64,000 nt of DNA from DATBLQ01 sp036555325 (GTDB taxonomy: Bacteria > Pseudomonadota > Alphaproteobacteria > Rhizobiales > Aestuariivirgaceae), in NCBI GenBank assembly GCA_036555325.1, contig DATBLQ010000082.1:81143-145142 (forward strand), in the 5' to 3' direction. The notes under the pieces were generated by a model that saw only the letters and a program-made list of their open reading frames with translations, did no database searches and had not been told where the DNA came from. Positions within the stretch are counted from its first letter, which is position 1; each line of letters starts with the position of its first letter. Shown here piece after piece: positions 34,595 through 43,358 of the stretch. Both the position numbers and the translations under genes were made by a program.

Positions 34595-36289
34595 CTAGCC
34601 TGCGGTGGCGTAGCCCTGAATTGATGCGACGAACAATGTAGCACCGAGTGCTGCGATTACAGCCCCGCCTGCAATGCGCAGGAGGAAGGCCGACCAATCA
34701 AGCCATGCTTGTTTGCGGCCCACCATTCGCAGTGCTGTCCTCTTGGAAAAGACAGCAAGAATCGCAATCGCTGAGACCGTAAGCGCGGTTCCCAGCGCCA
34801 TGACGAAGGTCGCCGCCACGCCCGCCCAATAGAGGTGAATGGCATTGGCAAACAACAAAGCGAGAATGGCGCCAGTGCAGGGCCTAATACCCACAGCGAA
34901 GGAAATGGAGAGAGCCTTTGTAAGCGACCAGTCCCTGCGGAGATCACCCGCGGAAGGCATGTGATGGTGGCCACAACTCTCATTGTGTACATGGTGAACC
35001 GCGTGATCATGCGCATGGTAGCCGTGCGCATTGTCATGGGAATGATTATGAGCTGTGTGTAATCGCGCATGCGGCGAAGCTTTCTGACCTGGCCAAAAAT
35101 ACCGCATGCCCTGCCACACCAAGTACAGCCCCAAAAGAGTGATCATGCCGTAACTTGCCGCTTCCAACACCGAGGCCACCGAGCGAGCGCTCGATCCGAC
35201 TGCATGCACCAGCAGCAGAAGAGTGCTGACGATAACAATGGCGGTGAGGGCCTGGATCATGGCGCTGGTGAAGGAGATAATGATCCCGCGCCTCAGTTCT
35301 TGCTCCGTTGCCAGCAGCCAGCCGGTAATGACGGTTTTGCCATGCCCCGGCCCGGCCGCATGAAACACGCCGTAGCCAAGGCTCAAGAGCATGAGGGTCC
35401 AGGCCGCTGCCCAAGAGGAGCCGGCACGCATGCCGGACATCGCAGCGGAAATTCGCTCATAAAATGATTGCTGCGTCGCGAGGATGAAGCCTGCCGGATG
35501 GCTCCAGACCGACGGAATGGCGATCCCGCCCTTGGCAGCTGAAGTCCTGGGCTTCACCAAAGCCCTGTCACTGAGCGTAAGCGTGTTGGTTTGAACCTGA
35601 GGGGTTGTGCCAGCGACTGAAACAGCGGCGGGAACGGCGCAGATAACCGCGATCGGCTGGGCGAACATGGCGCCGAAATCCTCCTCTGGCGGGGGCTGCC
35701 AATCGACGCCCTTGGTCGCCAGCATCGCTCTTGTATCGGCCGTCTGCTGATCGGAGACTGGCTCCTGCAATTCGACACGGCAGGATTTCGGCATGGCGCC
35801 AAGGCCCGTGACGGCATCCTTGCCGGGAAACTCGATAGCAATGAAAAAATCTGCATCATAAACGCGGTAGAAGACATGCTGCTTGCGCGGATCGACGGGC
35901 GTTTTGAGCGGCAGACGGAAATGCAGCTTGAGACGCTTGTTACTCCAAAGCTGCCCGGCGTCGGTGACAGCGTCGAAGGCAACCGGCTGGGTGCCGGCCT
36001 TCATCACGGTGAAATAGGAATATTCCTTGAGGCTGTCGATGTTCTCCTTGGTGAGGGGTTGGAGTTCCTCAGGGGCGTATACGCCATCGTGGTTCACATC
36101 GAGTCCTTCGACGGCAGCCTCGGTGTAGGCCTCATCCATCGTCCATTCGTGATTGAGCGCAACGATCATGCCCTGGTCGTCGAAGACAACATCGGATCGC
36201 GCTTCTATCCAGACATGGGGATGGGCCACTGCAGGTTGCTGGAAAAGTAAGCCAAGGGCCATCAAGGCCAAAATGCCGTGAGTTTGCAT
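34595..36289 (-). CDS. DUF1007-NicO/RcnA fusion, nickel/cobalt transporter
   Basis: About 564 residues. After a signal sequence comes AHPHVWIEARSDVVFDD, the start of the periplasmic DUF1007 domain (to about 210). It is followed by a membrane part of NicO/RcnA type with GYGVFHAAGPGHGKTVITGWLL and SFAVGIRPCTGAILALLFANA. Between helices lies a His-rich loop of about 40 residues (HTAHNHSHDNAHGYHAHDHA and HHVHNESCGHHHM), a likely metal reservoir or sensor. Such fusions export or import Ni2+/Co2+. ATG 36289 directly precedes the signal; a longer in-frame start would add 37 residues. It is convergent with the HupE operon. Confidence 0.92.
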   Translation of the reverse strand: MQTHGILALMALGLLFQQPAVAHPHVWIEARSDVVFDDQGMIVALNHEWTMDEAYTEAAVEGLDVNHDGVYAPEELQPLTKENIDSLKEYSYFTVMKAGTQPVAFDAVTDAGQLWSNKRLKLHFRLPLKTPVDPRKQHVFYRVYDADFFIAIEFPGKDAVTGLGAMPKSCRVELQEPVSDQQTADTRAMLATKGVDWQPPPEEDFGAMFAQPIAVICAVPAAVSVAGTTPQVQTNTLTLSDRALVKPRTSAAKGGIAIPSVWSHPAGFILATQQSFYERISAAMSGMRAGSSWAAAWTLMLLSLGYGVFHAAGPGHGKTVITGWLLATEQELRRGIIISFTSAMIQALTAIVIVSTLLLLVHAVGSSARSVASVLEAASYGMITLLGLYLVWQGMRYFWPGQKASPHARLHTAHNHSHDNAHGYHAHDHAVHHVHNESCGHHHMPSAGDLRRDWSLTKALSISFAVGIRPCTGAILALLFANAIHLYWAGVAATFVMALGTALTVSAIAILAVFSKRTALRMVGRKQAWLDWSAFLLRIAGGAVIAALGATLFVASIQGYATAG

Positions 36290-36816
36290 GGTTTTCCCCG
36301 GAGTATTACCCCGTTCTAGAGAGCCCATAGTCCCCGAATACGGCGACAGCGTGGAAAGTGCCATTTGCCAAAAGCTCACGCTTGCCTTGAAAGCTAACAA
36401 CGCCTTTGGAATCTCCGATACCTCGAGACCCCCTGTCTGCTTAGGGTCAAAGGCGACGTGAGGCGTTCCAGTTGCGATGTCCGCTTTAGCCTACAAGCGG
36501 ACTAGATCGCAGCTCTCTATGATCGACGATTAAATCAATGTCGGTGATGAAGGAGGCAGCATCACTCAAAAGGAACAAAGCCGCGCTTTTTCGGCCTCGC
36601 ATGAACCTGCAAGTGGCGTCCGACTATATGAGATCTTTATGAGAGAGCTTCGGCTTCGATCTCGAAAATATATGTATCGAGGCGTAGCTAACAGCGCGCA
36701 ACAGGTACACTTCTGGAGATCCGATGCTCGATAGCGCAATGTTCGTTCTCGGTTTGGGCTTTTCGCGGCCTCAATCGCCTATGCCCATGCCTGCAATTGG
36801 CTATGAGGGTGTTCGT
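36290..36816. other. Divergent region between the nickel transporter and kdpF
   Basis: About 530 bases. It should contain the promoter for the minus-strand nickel/cobalt transporter gene. A plus-strand frame from 36724 runs into kdpF in frame, but its first 31 residues do not look like KdpF and are probably not translated. No operator or riboswitch is recognised. Confidence 0.4.
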
Positions 36817-36906
36817 ATGATCTATGACTATTCCTTCGCCGGTCTCGTAACCGCCGGACTGCTTGCTTATCTCACGTATGCCCTGCTGCGGCCGGAGCGG
36901 TTCTGA
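36817..36906 (+). CDS. kdpF: KdpF, small subunit of the K+-transporting ATPase
   Basis: 29 residues (MIYDYSFAGLVTAGLLAYLTYALLRPERF, written here only as its ends MIYDY and LRPERF) forming one transmembrane helix and ending in the typical RPE-F motif. KdpF stabilises the KdpABC potassium pump in the inner membrane. It precedes kdpA by 10 bases, the normal arrangement. With kdpA broken and kdpB/kdpC absent from the window it cannot act in a local pump. Confidence 0.85.
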   Translation: MIYDYSFAGLVTAGLLAYLTYALLRPERF

Positions 36907-36915
36907 GATGCCCAG

Positions 36916-37857
36916 ATGACAATCAGCGGCTGGGCCCAGATTGCCATTTATTTTGCAATTCTCACCGCGTTGGTGGTTCCTCTCGGGAGCTACATGGCGC
37001 GGATTTTCGAAGGCGAGCGGACCTTTCTGTCCCCTATCCTGCGCCCCTTTGAAATCGCGATTTATCGTATTGCGGGGGTAGACGAAGCTCGCGAGCAGCA
37101 CTGGCTCGGCTACACGCTCGCCATGTTGCTGTTCAATGCCGCAGGATTCTTTCTACTCTACGCCCTCCTGCGGCTACAGGCTCTTCTGCCGCTCAATCCG
37201 GCTGGCATGGTGGCGGTTGCTCCCGACCTCGCCTTCAACACGGCGGTGAGTTTCACCAGCAACACGAACTGGCAAAACTATGGGGGCGAGAGCACGCTCA
37301 GCTATTTGAGCCAAATGCTCGGGCTTACCACCCAGAACTTCGTATCGGCTGCCACTGGTATTGCACTCGCCATTGCACTTATACGCGCATTCGCCCGCGC
37401 TTCGGCTAGGACGGTCGGGAATTTTTGGGTCGATCTCACCCGCACCATCCTTTACATCCTGCTGCCTCTATCGCTCCTTGGAGCGCTCTTTCTCGTGTGG
37501 CAAGGCGTGCCACAGAACGTCGGCCAGTATGCTGACGCAACGACGCTCGAAGGAGCGAAACAGGTGATCAGCCAAGGGCCAGCCGCCTCGCAGATTGCGA
37601 TCAAACAGTTAGGCACTAATGGCGGCGGCTTCTGGAATGCCAACTCCGCCGTTCCTTACGAAAATCCCACGGCGCTGAGCAATTTCCTCGAACTGCTGTT
37701 CATCCTTCTAATCCCTGCGGCGTTGACTTACACGTTCGGACGCATGGTGAAGGATCAGCGGGCAAGGCTGGGCGCGTTACGCTGCGATGTCGCTGTGCAC
37801 CGTTCCAGAACTTGCATGTGTCTTGATCTCGCTACTGGACCGAAATGCCGCTGAAGG
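36916..37857 (+). pseudogene. kdpA: kdpA, truncated and frameshifted potassium-channel subunit
   Basis: The first about 282 codons encode a normal N-terminal half of KdpA, including two selectivity-filter regions (TSNTNWQNYGGEST and LGTNGGGFWNANSAVPYENPT). Intact KdpA has about 560 residues. At 37761-37762 an extra G shifts the frame. Ignoring it, the reading QGWA--AAMS continues the family sequence for a few codons, and a YWTEMPL segment follows in a further frame before similarity ends near 37857. kdpB, kdpC and the kdpDE sensor genes are absent. The pump is not functional from this locus. Confidence 0.88.
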
Positions 37858-37907
37858 TTGTGGTAGTCTAAGTCGTAATTAAACGGGAGCATTGGCGGGT
37901 CGAACGC

Positions 37908-38030
37908 GTGCAACGCCAGCTTTCAGCAATTCTCACCGCAGATATTGCAGGCTACAGTCGCCTTATCGGGCTCCATGAAAAGGGAACGCTCGCCAGACTA
38001 AGGCCCTCCCGGCGCACCCTGATTGATGGA
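37908..38030 (+). pseudogene. 5' fragment of a class III cyclase gene
   Basis: About 40 codons match the start of the cyclase genes in this window: QRQLSAILTADIAGYSRLIG, then a GTLARLR..RRTLID stretch with the first metal-binding Asp. Similarity then breaks. A short later stretch (RWMRVGLHV, near 38045-38070) resembles the FRMGINVGD strand about 55 residues further on in the intact enzymes, so an internal deletion is likely. It follows the broken kdpA and leads into the end of the convergent YetF-like gene. Confidence 0.82.
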
Positions 38031-38090
38031 GGAATGTGTGATACGATGGATGCGCGTGGGCCTTCACGTCGCTCCTCCAAGCCGCCACCC

Positions 38091-38627
38091 TCATTTCCTG
38101 GGTTCGGTTTTCCGCTTCTGTGAACGCCTGCTATTATCCTGGATGTGTCTCTTTATGATGCTGATTTGTCCATCGTCCTCGAGATACGCCCTTTTAACCT
38201 CGCCCAGATTCTCCACCCCCTGCTGCCGGAGATGACTCAAAAGTTCATCCGTCGTGAGCGCTTCCAGTTTCAGGTTGCGGTTGATCGCCTTTCCATCGCG
38301 AACTAGAAGCAACGGTCTAGAATGGAGCAGCCGGCGCACTGCGGGGAACCGGTAGCTCATAAGGTCGAGGGTGTAGTCCCAGCCGATGATGGTCACCACA
38401 AGAATGATGCCCTCGGTGATCGACTTATATCCACCCGAAAGCGCGTTCTGAGCAGCATCGGCGATAACCACGATCACGAGCAGGTCGGCAATGCTGAGAG
38501 AGCCCATGCCCCGTCTCGGCAAGAGGCGCAAAATTACCACAAGAGCAAGGTAAGTGATGGTGCCGCGAATAAAGATTTCAAACGGTCGCGCGGGGTAGAA
38601 CAGCTCCATCAAATTGACTTCGAACAT
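38091..38627 (-). CDS. DUF421 (YetF-like) membrane protein
   Basis: 178 residues. Three N-terminal helices (FIRGTITYLALVVILRLL, LSIADLLVIVVIADAAQNAL, EGIILVVTIIGWDYTLDLMS) are followed by the conserved RPLLLVRDGKAINRNLKLEALTTDELLSHLRQQG cytoplasmic domain of DUF421. Bacillus relatives occur in spores and membranes, but no biochemical role is settled. The ATG is preceded by a GGA-rich stretch. It is intact although both flanks are decayed: a cyclase fragment on one side, a stress-protein fragment beyond RraA on the other. Confidence 0.88.
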   Translation of the reverse strand: MFEVNLMELFYPARPFEIFIRGTITYLALVVILRLLPRRGMGSLSIADLLVIVVIADAAQNALSGGYKSITEGIILVVTIIGWDYTLDLMSYRFPAVRRLLHSRPLLLVRDGKAINRNLKLEALTTDELLSHLRQQGVENLGEVKRAYLEDDGQISIIKRHIQDNSRRSQKRKTEPRK

Positions 38628-38733
38628 CTTTTTTCCGAGGCTCGGCTCATCCCTTTCTTGTTCAATATACCCGTGTTGCCCGTGAATGCGCCCTCGGTTG
38701 CTTCAACTCACAAAAAGCCCCGGAAATTCAACT

Positions 38734-39408
38734 CTAAATCCTCCCGAACTCGGCTAACAAATCTTCCACTGTTTTCCCTTTCGTCACCCACTCGCGCGTC
38801 CGTTGCTCTCGCTCCGCCTGTTCTCTTGCAAGTTTGAGGATTTCTTTCGCATTCTGACGAGGAACTACCGTAACGCCTATGGAATCTGCCACTATGAAAT
38901 CCCCGGGATTTACAATAATCCCTCCACATGCAATCGGGACATTAATCGATAGTTCCTCCTTGCGATTGGAAAACATCGTATGAGTGCCACGCGGAACGAT
39001 GGCCCGCGTCCAGATTGGCCAGCCGATATCCTCCAATTCGTCGATGTCTCGGCCGGCTCCATCGACAATCATGCCACGTATCCCTCGATTTTTGGCCAAT
39101 CCCCCCATGAGACCGCCGCATACCGATGTCTCCGTATCGCCCCCAGCATCGACAACGATAATGTCTCCTGGTTGACCCATCTCAAGTGATTTGAGGGGAT
39201 CAACGAGATCGCCCTTTGACAATTGCACCGTCAACGCCTGCCCCACTGCTTTTGCATTGAATGCCGGTTTGATGGCGCTGCTCATCACTCCGGTGCGGTA
39301 CATCACATCGGCAAAAACGCACGACGCCGAATAGCACGCCGCCACCTCATCGAATTGCCTAAGCAGATCGACGGTTCGCTGAAATTCGTTGTAAACCGAG
39401 GGCGGCAT
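38734..39408 (-). CDS. RraA-family protein (HMG/CHA aldolase-like)
   Basis: About 224 residues. The RraA/dimethylmenaquinone-methyltransferase-like fold is shown by GDIIVVDAGGDTETSVCGGLMGGLAKNRGIRGMIVDGAGRD, which contains the metal/pyruvate-binding Gly-Gly-Leu and Arg-Asp. A VNPGDFIVADSIGVTVVPR strand follows. Related enzymes are metal-dependent 4-hydroxy-4-methyl-2-oxoglutarate or oxalocitramalate aldolases, while E. coli RraA inhibits RNase E. ATG 39408 has AGGA about 8 bases upstream and is preferred. In-frame upstream starts (39444, 39519) add residues without similarity, probably from rearranged DNA. Confidence 0.87.
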   Translation of the reverse strand: MPPSVYNEFQRTVDLLRQFDEVAACYSASCVFADVMYRTGVMSSAIKPAFNAKAVGQALTVQLSKGDLVDPLKSLEMGQPGDIIVVDAGGDTETSVCGGLMGGLAKNRGIRGMIVDGAGRDIDELEDIGWPIWTRAIVPRGTHTMFSNRKEELSINVPIACGGIIVNPGDFIVADSIGVTVVPRQNAKEILKLAREQAEREQRTREWVTKGKTVEDLLAEFGRI

Positions 39409-39525
39409 CGAACGCGTCCTGGGTGAGTGAGGCGATGCCCGCATCCTCCTGGCTAATTCTGCCAATCCTGATGAGGCGCCCGAGTGGCGCGTGATATCCG
39501 CCCCTTCCACTCGGGCCATGCTTGA

Positions 39526-39678
39526 TTACCGCAATGATACTTTTGCACTTTCACCATCAAGCTGCGCAGTCATCGGCCTCGTGTGGCCATCATCCACACC
39601 GTCGAGGCCCAACATCATAGTCATATCTGTTTTAAGAGCCTTCCAGAATTTTTCCTCAAGTTCCTGCGGTGTGGACAT
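39526..39678 (-). pseudogene. N-terminal fragment of a general stress protein / PNPOx-like flavoprotein
   Basis: Fifty codons from an ATG read MSTPQELEEKFWKALKTDMT, then MMLGLDGVDDGHTRPMTAQL, and then a foreign tail to a stop at 39526-39528. This is the start of the pyridoxamine-5'-phosphate-oxidase-like general stress protein 26 family (about 160 residues when complete), in which the H-T-RPMTA block is diagnostic. The rest of the barrel is missing. The break lies just upstream of the RraA-like gene. Confidence 0.82.
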
Positions 39679-39750
39679 GGGATTAGCTCTCTTAGAGACA
39701 GTCCCAGTCCAACCGCTGTCATCCGCAGAGGTTCCAATATGGGGCTGGCT

Positions 39751-39882
39751 TTAAAAATGGATGCGAAGCCCGGTATGGCTGAGAGGTAGGTCGGATGCTC
39801 CCAACTCGGCCTCGATCCCGGCTATTATTGAGCGTGGTTTGCCATCGAAGTTAATTTTCCATTCACCTTCGTGGAGTACCAC
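39751..39882 (-). pseudogene. Possible DUF2188-like fragment
   Basis: A 43-codon frame begins VVLHEGEWKINFDGKPRS and then loses recognisable character. The start resembles small DUF2188 proteins of rhizobia (VVLHEGEWKI--NGKHYG). The usual YKTQ--AI--A helix does not follow. With decayed genes on both sides it is probably a remnant. Confidence 0.25.
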
Positions 39883-40239
39883 AAAGTACTACAATCTAGT
39901 CACTTGTTGTCGCTTCCGATTAGATGATCCGAATCAACTTGCCAAAAAGATAGGGAGCTGCTTGTGGGGAGTCGAATCCGCAAAGGTAAAACCACATATG
40001 CACCAGAACTTTTGCCCATGACGAGGCGAAATGCAGATGTTTTCGTGTGTCACGATCACCAGGCATCAACTGGGCGCTGCCGAAACTGTCAAATGACATC
40101 TGGAGAGGCCTTAGAGCCTATTTCGCCAGCGCAGAAACGTAGGCGCCCCGTGGTTAATTGAGTGGAGTTTAGGCTCAACCTTGACCACGGCAATAGCCAT
40201 GGTCATCTCTTTCATTGCCATTTCCTCTTGCTGCGCGAC
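39883..40239. other. Decayed stretch without recognisable genes
   Basis: About 360 bases between the DUF2188-like and sulfatase-modifying fragments. Six-frame reading gives only short frames of unlikely composition. I see no repeat ends or terminators. The stretch fits the gene-decay corridor that runs from about 34.2 to 40.6 kb. Confidence 0.4.
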
Positions 40240-40365
40240 TGGTCGAGCGCCTTCGATGCCGATGGAATCGCCAACTGGCGTCAGCCAACCGGTCCCGGCA
40301 GCTCAATCGTTGGAAAAGACAATCACCCGGTTGTGCACATCGCGTATGAAGATGCGCTTGCCTAT
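40240..40365 (+). pseudogene. Core fragment of a formylglycine-generating-enzyme (FGE/SUMF1) domain
   Basis: In one frame the stretch reads IANWRQPTGPGSSIVGKDN and then HPVVHIAYEDALAYG. This matches the FGE-sulfatase domain block W-R-P-GP-SSI-G--HPVVH-S--DA-AY. In family members it is followed by CRWAGKRLPTEAEWE; here that is replaced by unrelated sequence, and the catalytic Cys region is absent. FGE domains convert a sulfatase Cys to formylglycine or act in other oxidations. The piece is too short to function. Confidence 0.7.
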
Positions 40366-40649
40366 GGCAGGGCATCTTCCCAGTGCTCACCACTAAAGAC
40401 GACGGCTATGGCCGATTGCAAACACGGCCGACACTGCCCCGGTCAGATGCTTCAACGCCGGCGACGTATTGCCACCACCGTGTGATCCGCCCAGCGTGCT
40501 GGATGCCAGGTACAAGCACTTCCTTCGCCATGCCTGGATGTGCCTTGGGATCGGGGTTTCTTCTCAAAACCATTTGACTAGGAAGGCTTCATCGGCTGCC
40601 TCCAGCACCGCGTTTACGCCAACCGGCGCGGGGTAACGTCACCTGCACG

Positions 40650-41138
40650 TTAATCCTTTCGTTGACCGATCTCGGCAAGGCGCTTCTGTAATGTCAACCG
40701 GTCTAACGAGGCAATCGGGAGACTTGTGAAGACGCTTATCCGGTTGCTCAACATGCGATAGGCATCGGCAAAAGCCAGGCGCCGCTGAGCTTCGGTTCCT
40801 TCCGTAGAAGCTGGGTCAGGGATACCCCAATGAGCTGTCATCGGCTGGCCGGGCCAAATTGGGCAGACTTCCCCTGCTGCATTGTCACAGACCGTAAACA
40901 CAAAATCGAGTTTAGGTGCCTGTGGCGAAGCAAATTCATCCCAGCTTTTGGATCGAAGATGCTCTGTGCGGTAGTTCAGTTTGCGAAGCAGGTCGAGCGC
41001 AAATGGGTGCACTGAGCCCTGTGGGTGACTTCCAGCGCTGTAGGCTGTGAATCGACCAGGACCTTCACGGTTGAGAATGGACTCCGCAAGTATGGAACGG
41101 GCAGAATTTCCTGTGCAGAGAAACAGAACAGTATGCAT
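40650..41138 (-). CDS. arsC: Arsenate reductase ArsC, low-molecular-weight phosphatase type
   Basis: About 162 residues. The P-loop C-x5-R is LCTGNSARS (Cys8, Arg14). A second Cys pair lies in FTVCDNAAGEVCPIWPG, then HWGIPDPAS supplies the acid. This is the LMW-PTPase-fold ArsC that reduces As(V) to As(III) with thioredoxin or glutathione/glutaredoxin. ATG 41138 is at the normal position for the family. The frame is open for 33 more codons upstream (to 41237), which is unrelated to ArsC and may be a remnant of an arsR-like gene. No arsenite exporter is nearby. Confidence 0.9.
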   Translation of the reverse strand: MHTVLFLCTGNSARSILAESILNREGPGRFTAYSAGSHPQGSVHPFALDLLRKLNYRTEHLRSKSWDEFASPQAPKLDFVFTVCDNAAGEVCPIWPGQPMTAHWGIPDPASTEGTEAQRRLAFADAYRMLSNRISVFTSLPIASLDRLTLQKRLAEIGQRKD

Positions 41139-41337
41139 GGAGCTAATCTCACCGATCTTCTCTCTGGCGATTTTATGTGACAGTTCGGTGACGTCTGAAA
41201 AATTGCCATTAGGCGACAGATGACTTCTGCCACACACCCAGTTTCAATGCCGCAAAGGATTATCTGAAGACTAATAACCGTGCTTATTGAATATTGAAAA
41301 GTTTTGGGCACAAAGTCTGTCTATGATAAAATCACTG

Positions 41338-42516
41338 ATGGGAGCCGTCTTGCGTAGCAGCGAAAGAATACTAACTACTCATACGGGCAGCCTGCCAAGG
41401 CCCCCGGAGCTCTCCCTCCTCCATATCGCTCGATCCAAAAATCAGAGCGCGGATTCCGAGGCACTGAGAGAGGTTGGCAAGAGAGCAGTCCAGGAGGTTG
41501 TAACTCAGCAAATTGCGGCCCACATAGATATCGGAAACGACGGAGAGCAGCAGCGCGATAGCTTTCTCCTTCATGTTCTGCAAAGGCTGAGCGGGTTTGG
41601 TGGCCAATGGAATCGAGAACCTTTCGCCGACCTAACGAAATACCCCGATTACATGGAGGCGGAAAAAAAACGCCTCGCCTCATCCGCCTCAATCAGCGTT
41701 CGACAGAATTTACCAAAAGCTATCTCAGCAATTCAGTATCTGGGCAGCCAGTTCATCAGTCGTGAATGCACGGTTCTGGCCGATGCAGTCATTCAAAATC
41801 CCGGACTTAAGGGGTGTTTTGTCACTTCTCCTTCGCCTGGAACAATCGCTGCCTGCATGAAAAACGAATTCTACTCCAGTGATGACGAATACATCAGCGC
41901 CCTGGGTTCAGCTCTCACCCAGGAGTATGTGGCGATTGTCGACCACGGATTCATGCTCCAGATAGACTGCCCCGAGCTAGCGCTCGAACGGCATGTGGGG
42001 TTTCAAAAGAAAGGTTTGCCCGATTTTCTGCGTTTTGGGGAAAAGGTGATGGCAGCGCTAAACGACTCCATCAGGACCATACCACGCGATCAAACAAGAT
42101 TGCACGTCTGCTGGGGGAACTATGAAGGTCCCCATGATGAAGACATTCCCCTGGAAGCGATCTTAGATATCCTCTGCTCCGCTAATGTCGGCACGTTCGT
42201 TCTTCCATTGGCGAATCCGCGTCATGCTCATGAGTATCGACTTCTGCCAAGACTGCTTGGCGACGACCGCACCATCGTTGCAGGTGTTATCGATACCACC
42301 ACAAACTATATAGAGCACCCTGCTGTTGTGGCGGACCGAATATGCAAAGTTGCAGAAACGATCGGCGATCCGACTCGCGTGATTGCAGGGACTGATTGCG
42401 GGTTTGAGACCGTAACCGGAGCAAGTCGGATTGCACCGAGTGTTGCTTGGGCTAAGTTGACCTCATTAGCCGAGGGCGCACAGTTGGCGTCCAAGCGCTT
42501 ATTTAGCAAGATCTGA
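41338..42516 (+). CDS. Cobalamin-independent methionine-synthase-like protein (MetE C-terminal domain family)
   Basis: About 392 residues, corresponding to the catalytic C-terminal barrel of MetE without its N-terminal duplicate. The start ILTTHTGSLPRPPEL is characteristic. Zinc ligands are suggested by LHVCWGNYEGPH (His, Cys) and the late GTDCGFET (Cys). Single-domain members include methyltransferases and epoxyalkane:coenzyme M transferase-like lyases, so methionine synthesis is not certain. ATG 41338 fits the family's usual spacing to the LTTH-GSLPRP motif; ATG 41323 is an alternative. It is divergent from arsC and convergent with an SDR gene, and seems to be monocistronic. Confidence 0.87.
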   Translation: MGAVLRSSERILTTHTGSLPRPPELSLLHIARSKNQSADSEALREVGKRAVQEVVTQQIAAHIDIGNDGEQQRDSFLLHVLQRLSGFGGQWNREPFADLTKYPDYMEAEKKRLASSASISVRQNLPKAISAIQYLGSQFISRECTVLADAVIQNPGLKGCFVTSPSPGTIAACMKNEFYSSDDEYISALGSALTQEYVAIVDHGFMLQIDCPELALERHVGFQKKGLPDFLRFGEKVMAALNDSIRTIPRDQTRLHVCWGNYEGPHDEDIPLEAILDILCSANVGTFVLPLANPRHAHEYRLLPRLLGDDRTIVAGVIDTTTNYIEHPAVVADRICKVAETIGDPTRVIAGTDCGFETVTGASRIAPSVAWAKLTSLAEGAQLASKRLFSKI

Positions 42517-42537
42517 ACCCTCAAGAGGGCTCAGCCC

Positions 42538-43257
42538 TTAGAGGGGTGAAGATAGAATGCTAAGTCCTCCGCAGACATAGAGCGTCTGCCCCGTTATGTA
42601 GGACGCATCCTCTGAAACGAAAAACGCCACCGCGGCTGCAACATCTGCCGGTTTACCAACACGGCCAATTGGAATCGCCGCAAGAAAGGCTTTGGTCGCC
42701 GGATCATCCGCTGGGCTGCTGTCGTGGAGCATTTGCGTCGCAATCGGGCCGGGAGCAACAGTGTTGACTGTTATACCATCCTTTGCGAGTTCCAGTGCCC
42801 AAGTGCGCGTCATTGCGGCGAGTGCCGCCTTTGTCGCGGCATAGACTGTCCGCCCTGTTTTGCCCAATGCTGCACGGCTGCCAATGTTAACAACCCGTCC
42901 GCGCCGCTTTGCTTTCATCGCTGGAAGCACCGCTTGCATGGTAAGGATGGCTGCCCGAATATTGAGATCAAGCATGCGGTCAACATCCGCCAAGTCGATC
43001 TGCTCCAGCGTTCCCACTTCGATCATGGCGGCATTGTTGACGAGATTGTCGATGGAGTAGTTCGCTGTTACATCGGTGAGTGTCTGCTTGGCAGCATCAG
43101 CATCGGCGAGATCAACCGTATAAGTTACACCGGGAAAGTTGTCTTTTGGCCTATTGCGCGAGAGATTGATGATCTCATGGCCGGCGCTTGCCAAGCGTTC
43201 AGCAATGTTGCGACCGATTCCTCGCGAGGCACCAGTGATGAGCGTTGTTGGACTCAT
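42538..43257 (-). CDS. Short-chain dehydrogenase/reductase (FabG-like SDR)
   Basis: 239 residues. The cofactor motif TGASRGIG lies near the N-terminus, NNAA follows, and the catalytic set is Ser in VNIGSRAAL, Tyr and Lys in YAATKAAL. APGPIATQM and a C-terminal ITGQTLYVCGG complete the classical SDR pattern. It is a cytoplasmic NAD(P)-dependent oxidoreductase. The lack of acidic residue after the second strand (INLSRNR) points to NADP preference. The substrate is unknown. The gene is convergent with the MetE-like gene, only 21 bases apart. Confidence 0.9.
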   Translation of the reverse strand: MSPTTLITGASRGIGRNIAERLASAGHEIINLSRNRPKDNFPGVTYTVDLADADAAKQTLTDVTANYSIDNLVNNAAMIEVGTLEQIDLADVDRMLDLNIRAAILTMQAVLPAMKAKRRGRVVNIGSRAALGKTGRTVYAATKAALAAMTRTWALELAKDGITVNTVAPGPIATQMLHDSSPADDPATKAFLAAIPIGRVGKPADVAAAVAFFVSEDASYITGQTLYVCGGLSILSSPL

Positions 43258-43358
43258 TGAATAATCACTCCGCCAGCGTCTCGCAATCAGGACAGGGAGC
43301 AGGCGCGCGAGTCCGCGGACAATCAGTAGAAAGCGTTGGTCTGAGTGCTGTCAACGGA

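Noticed and set aside
36724..36816. N-terminal extension of kdpF
   Set aside because: KdpF is normally about 29 residues; the first 31 codons of the longer frame have no similarity and no ribosome-binding site.
40162..40240. HGHLFHCHF as a possible multicopper-oxidase copper motif
   Set aside because: The downstream part of the same frame matches an FGE domain, and no other copper-oxidase motif is present; the His codons are probably chance.
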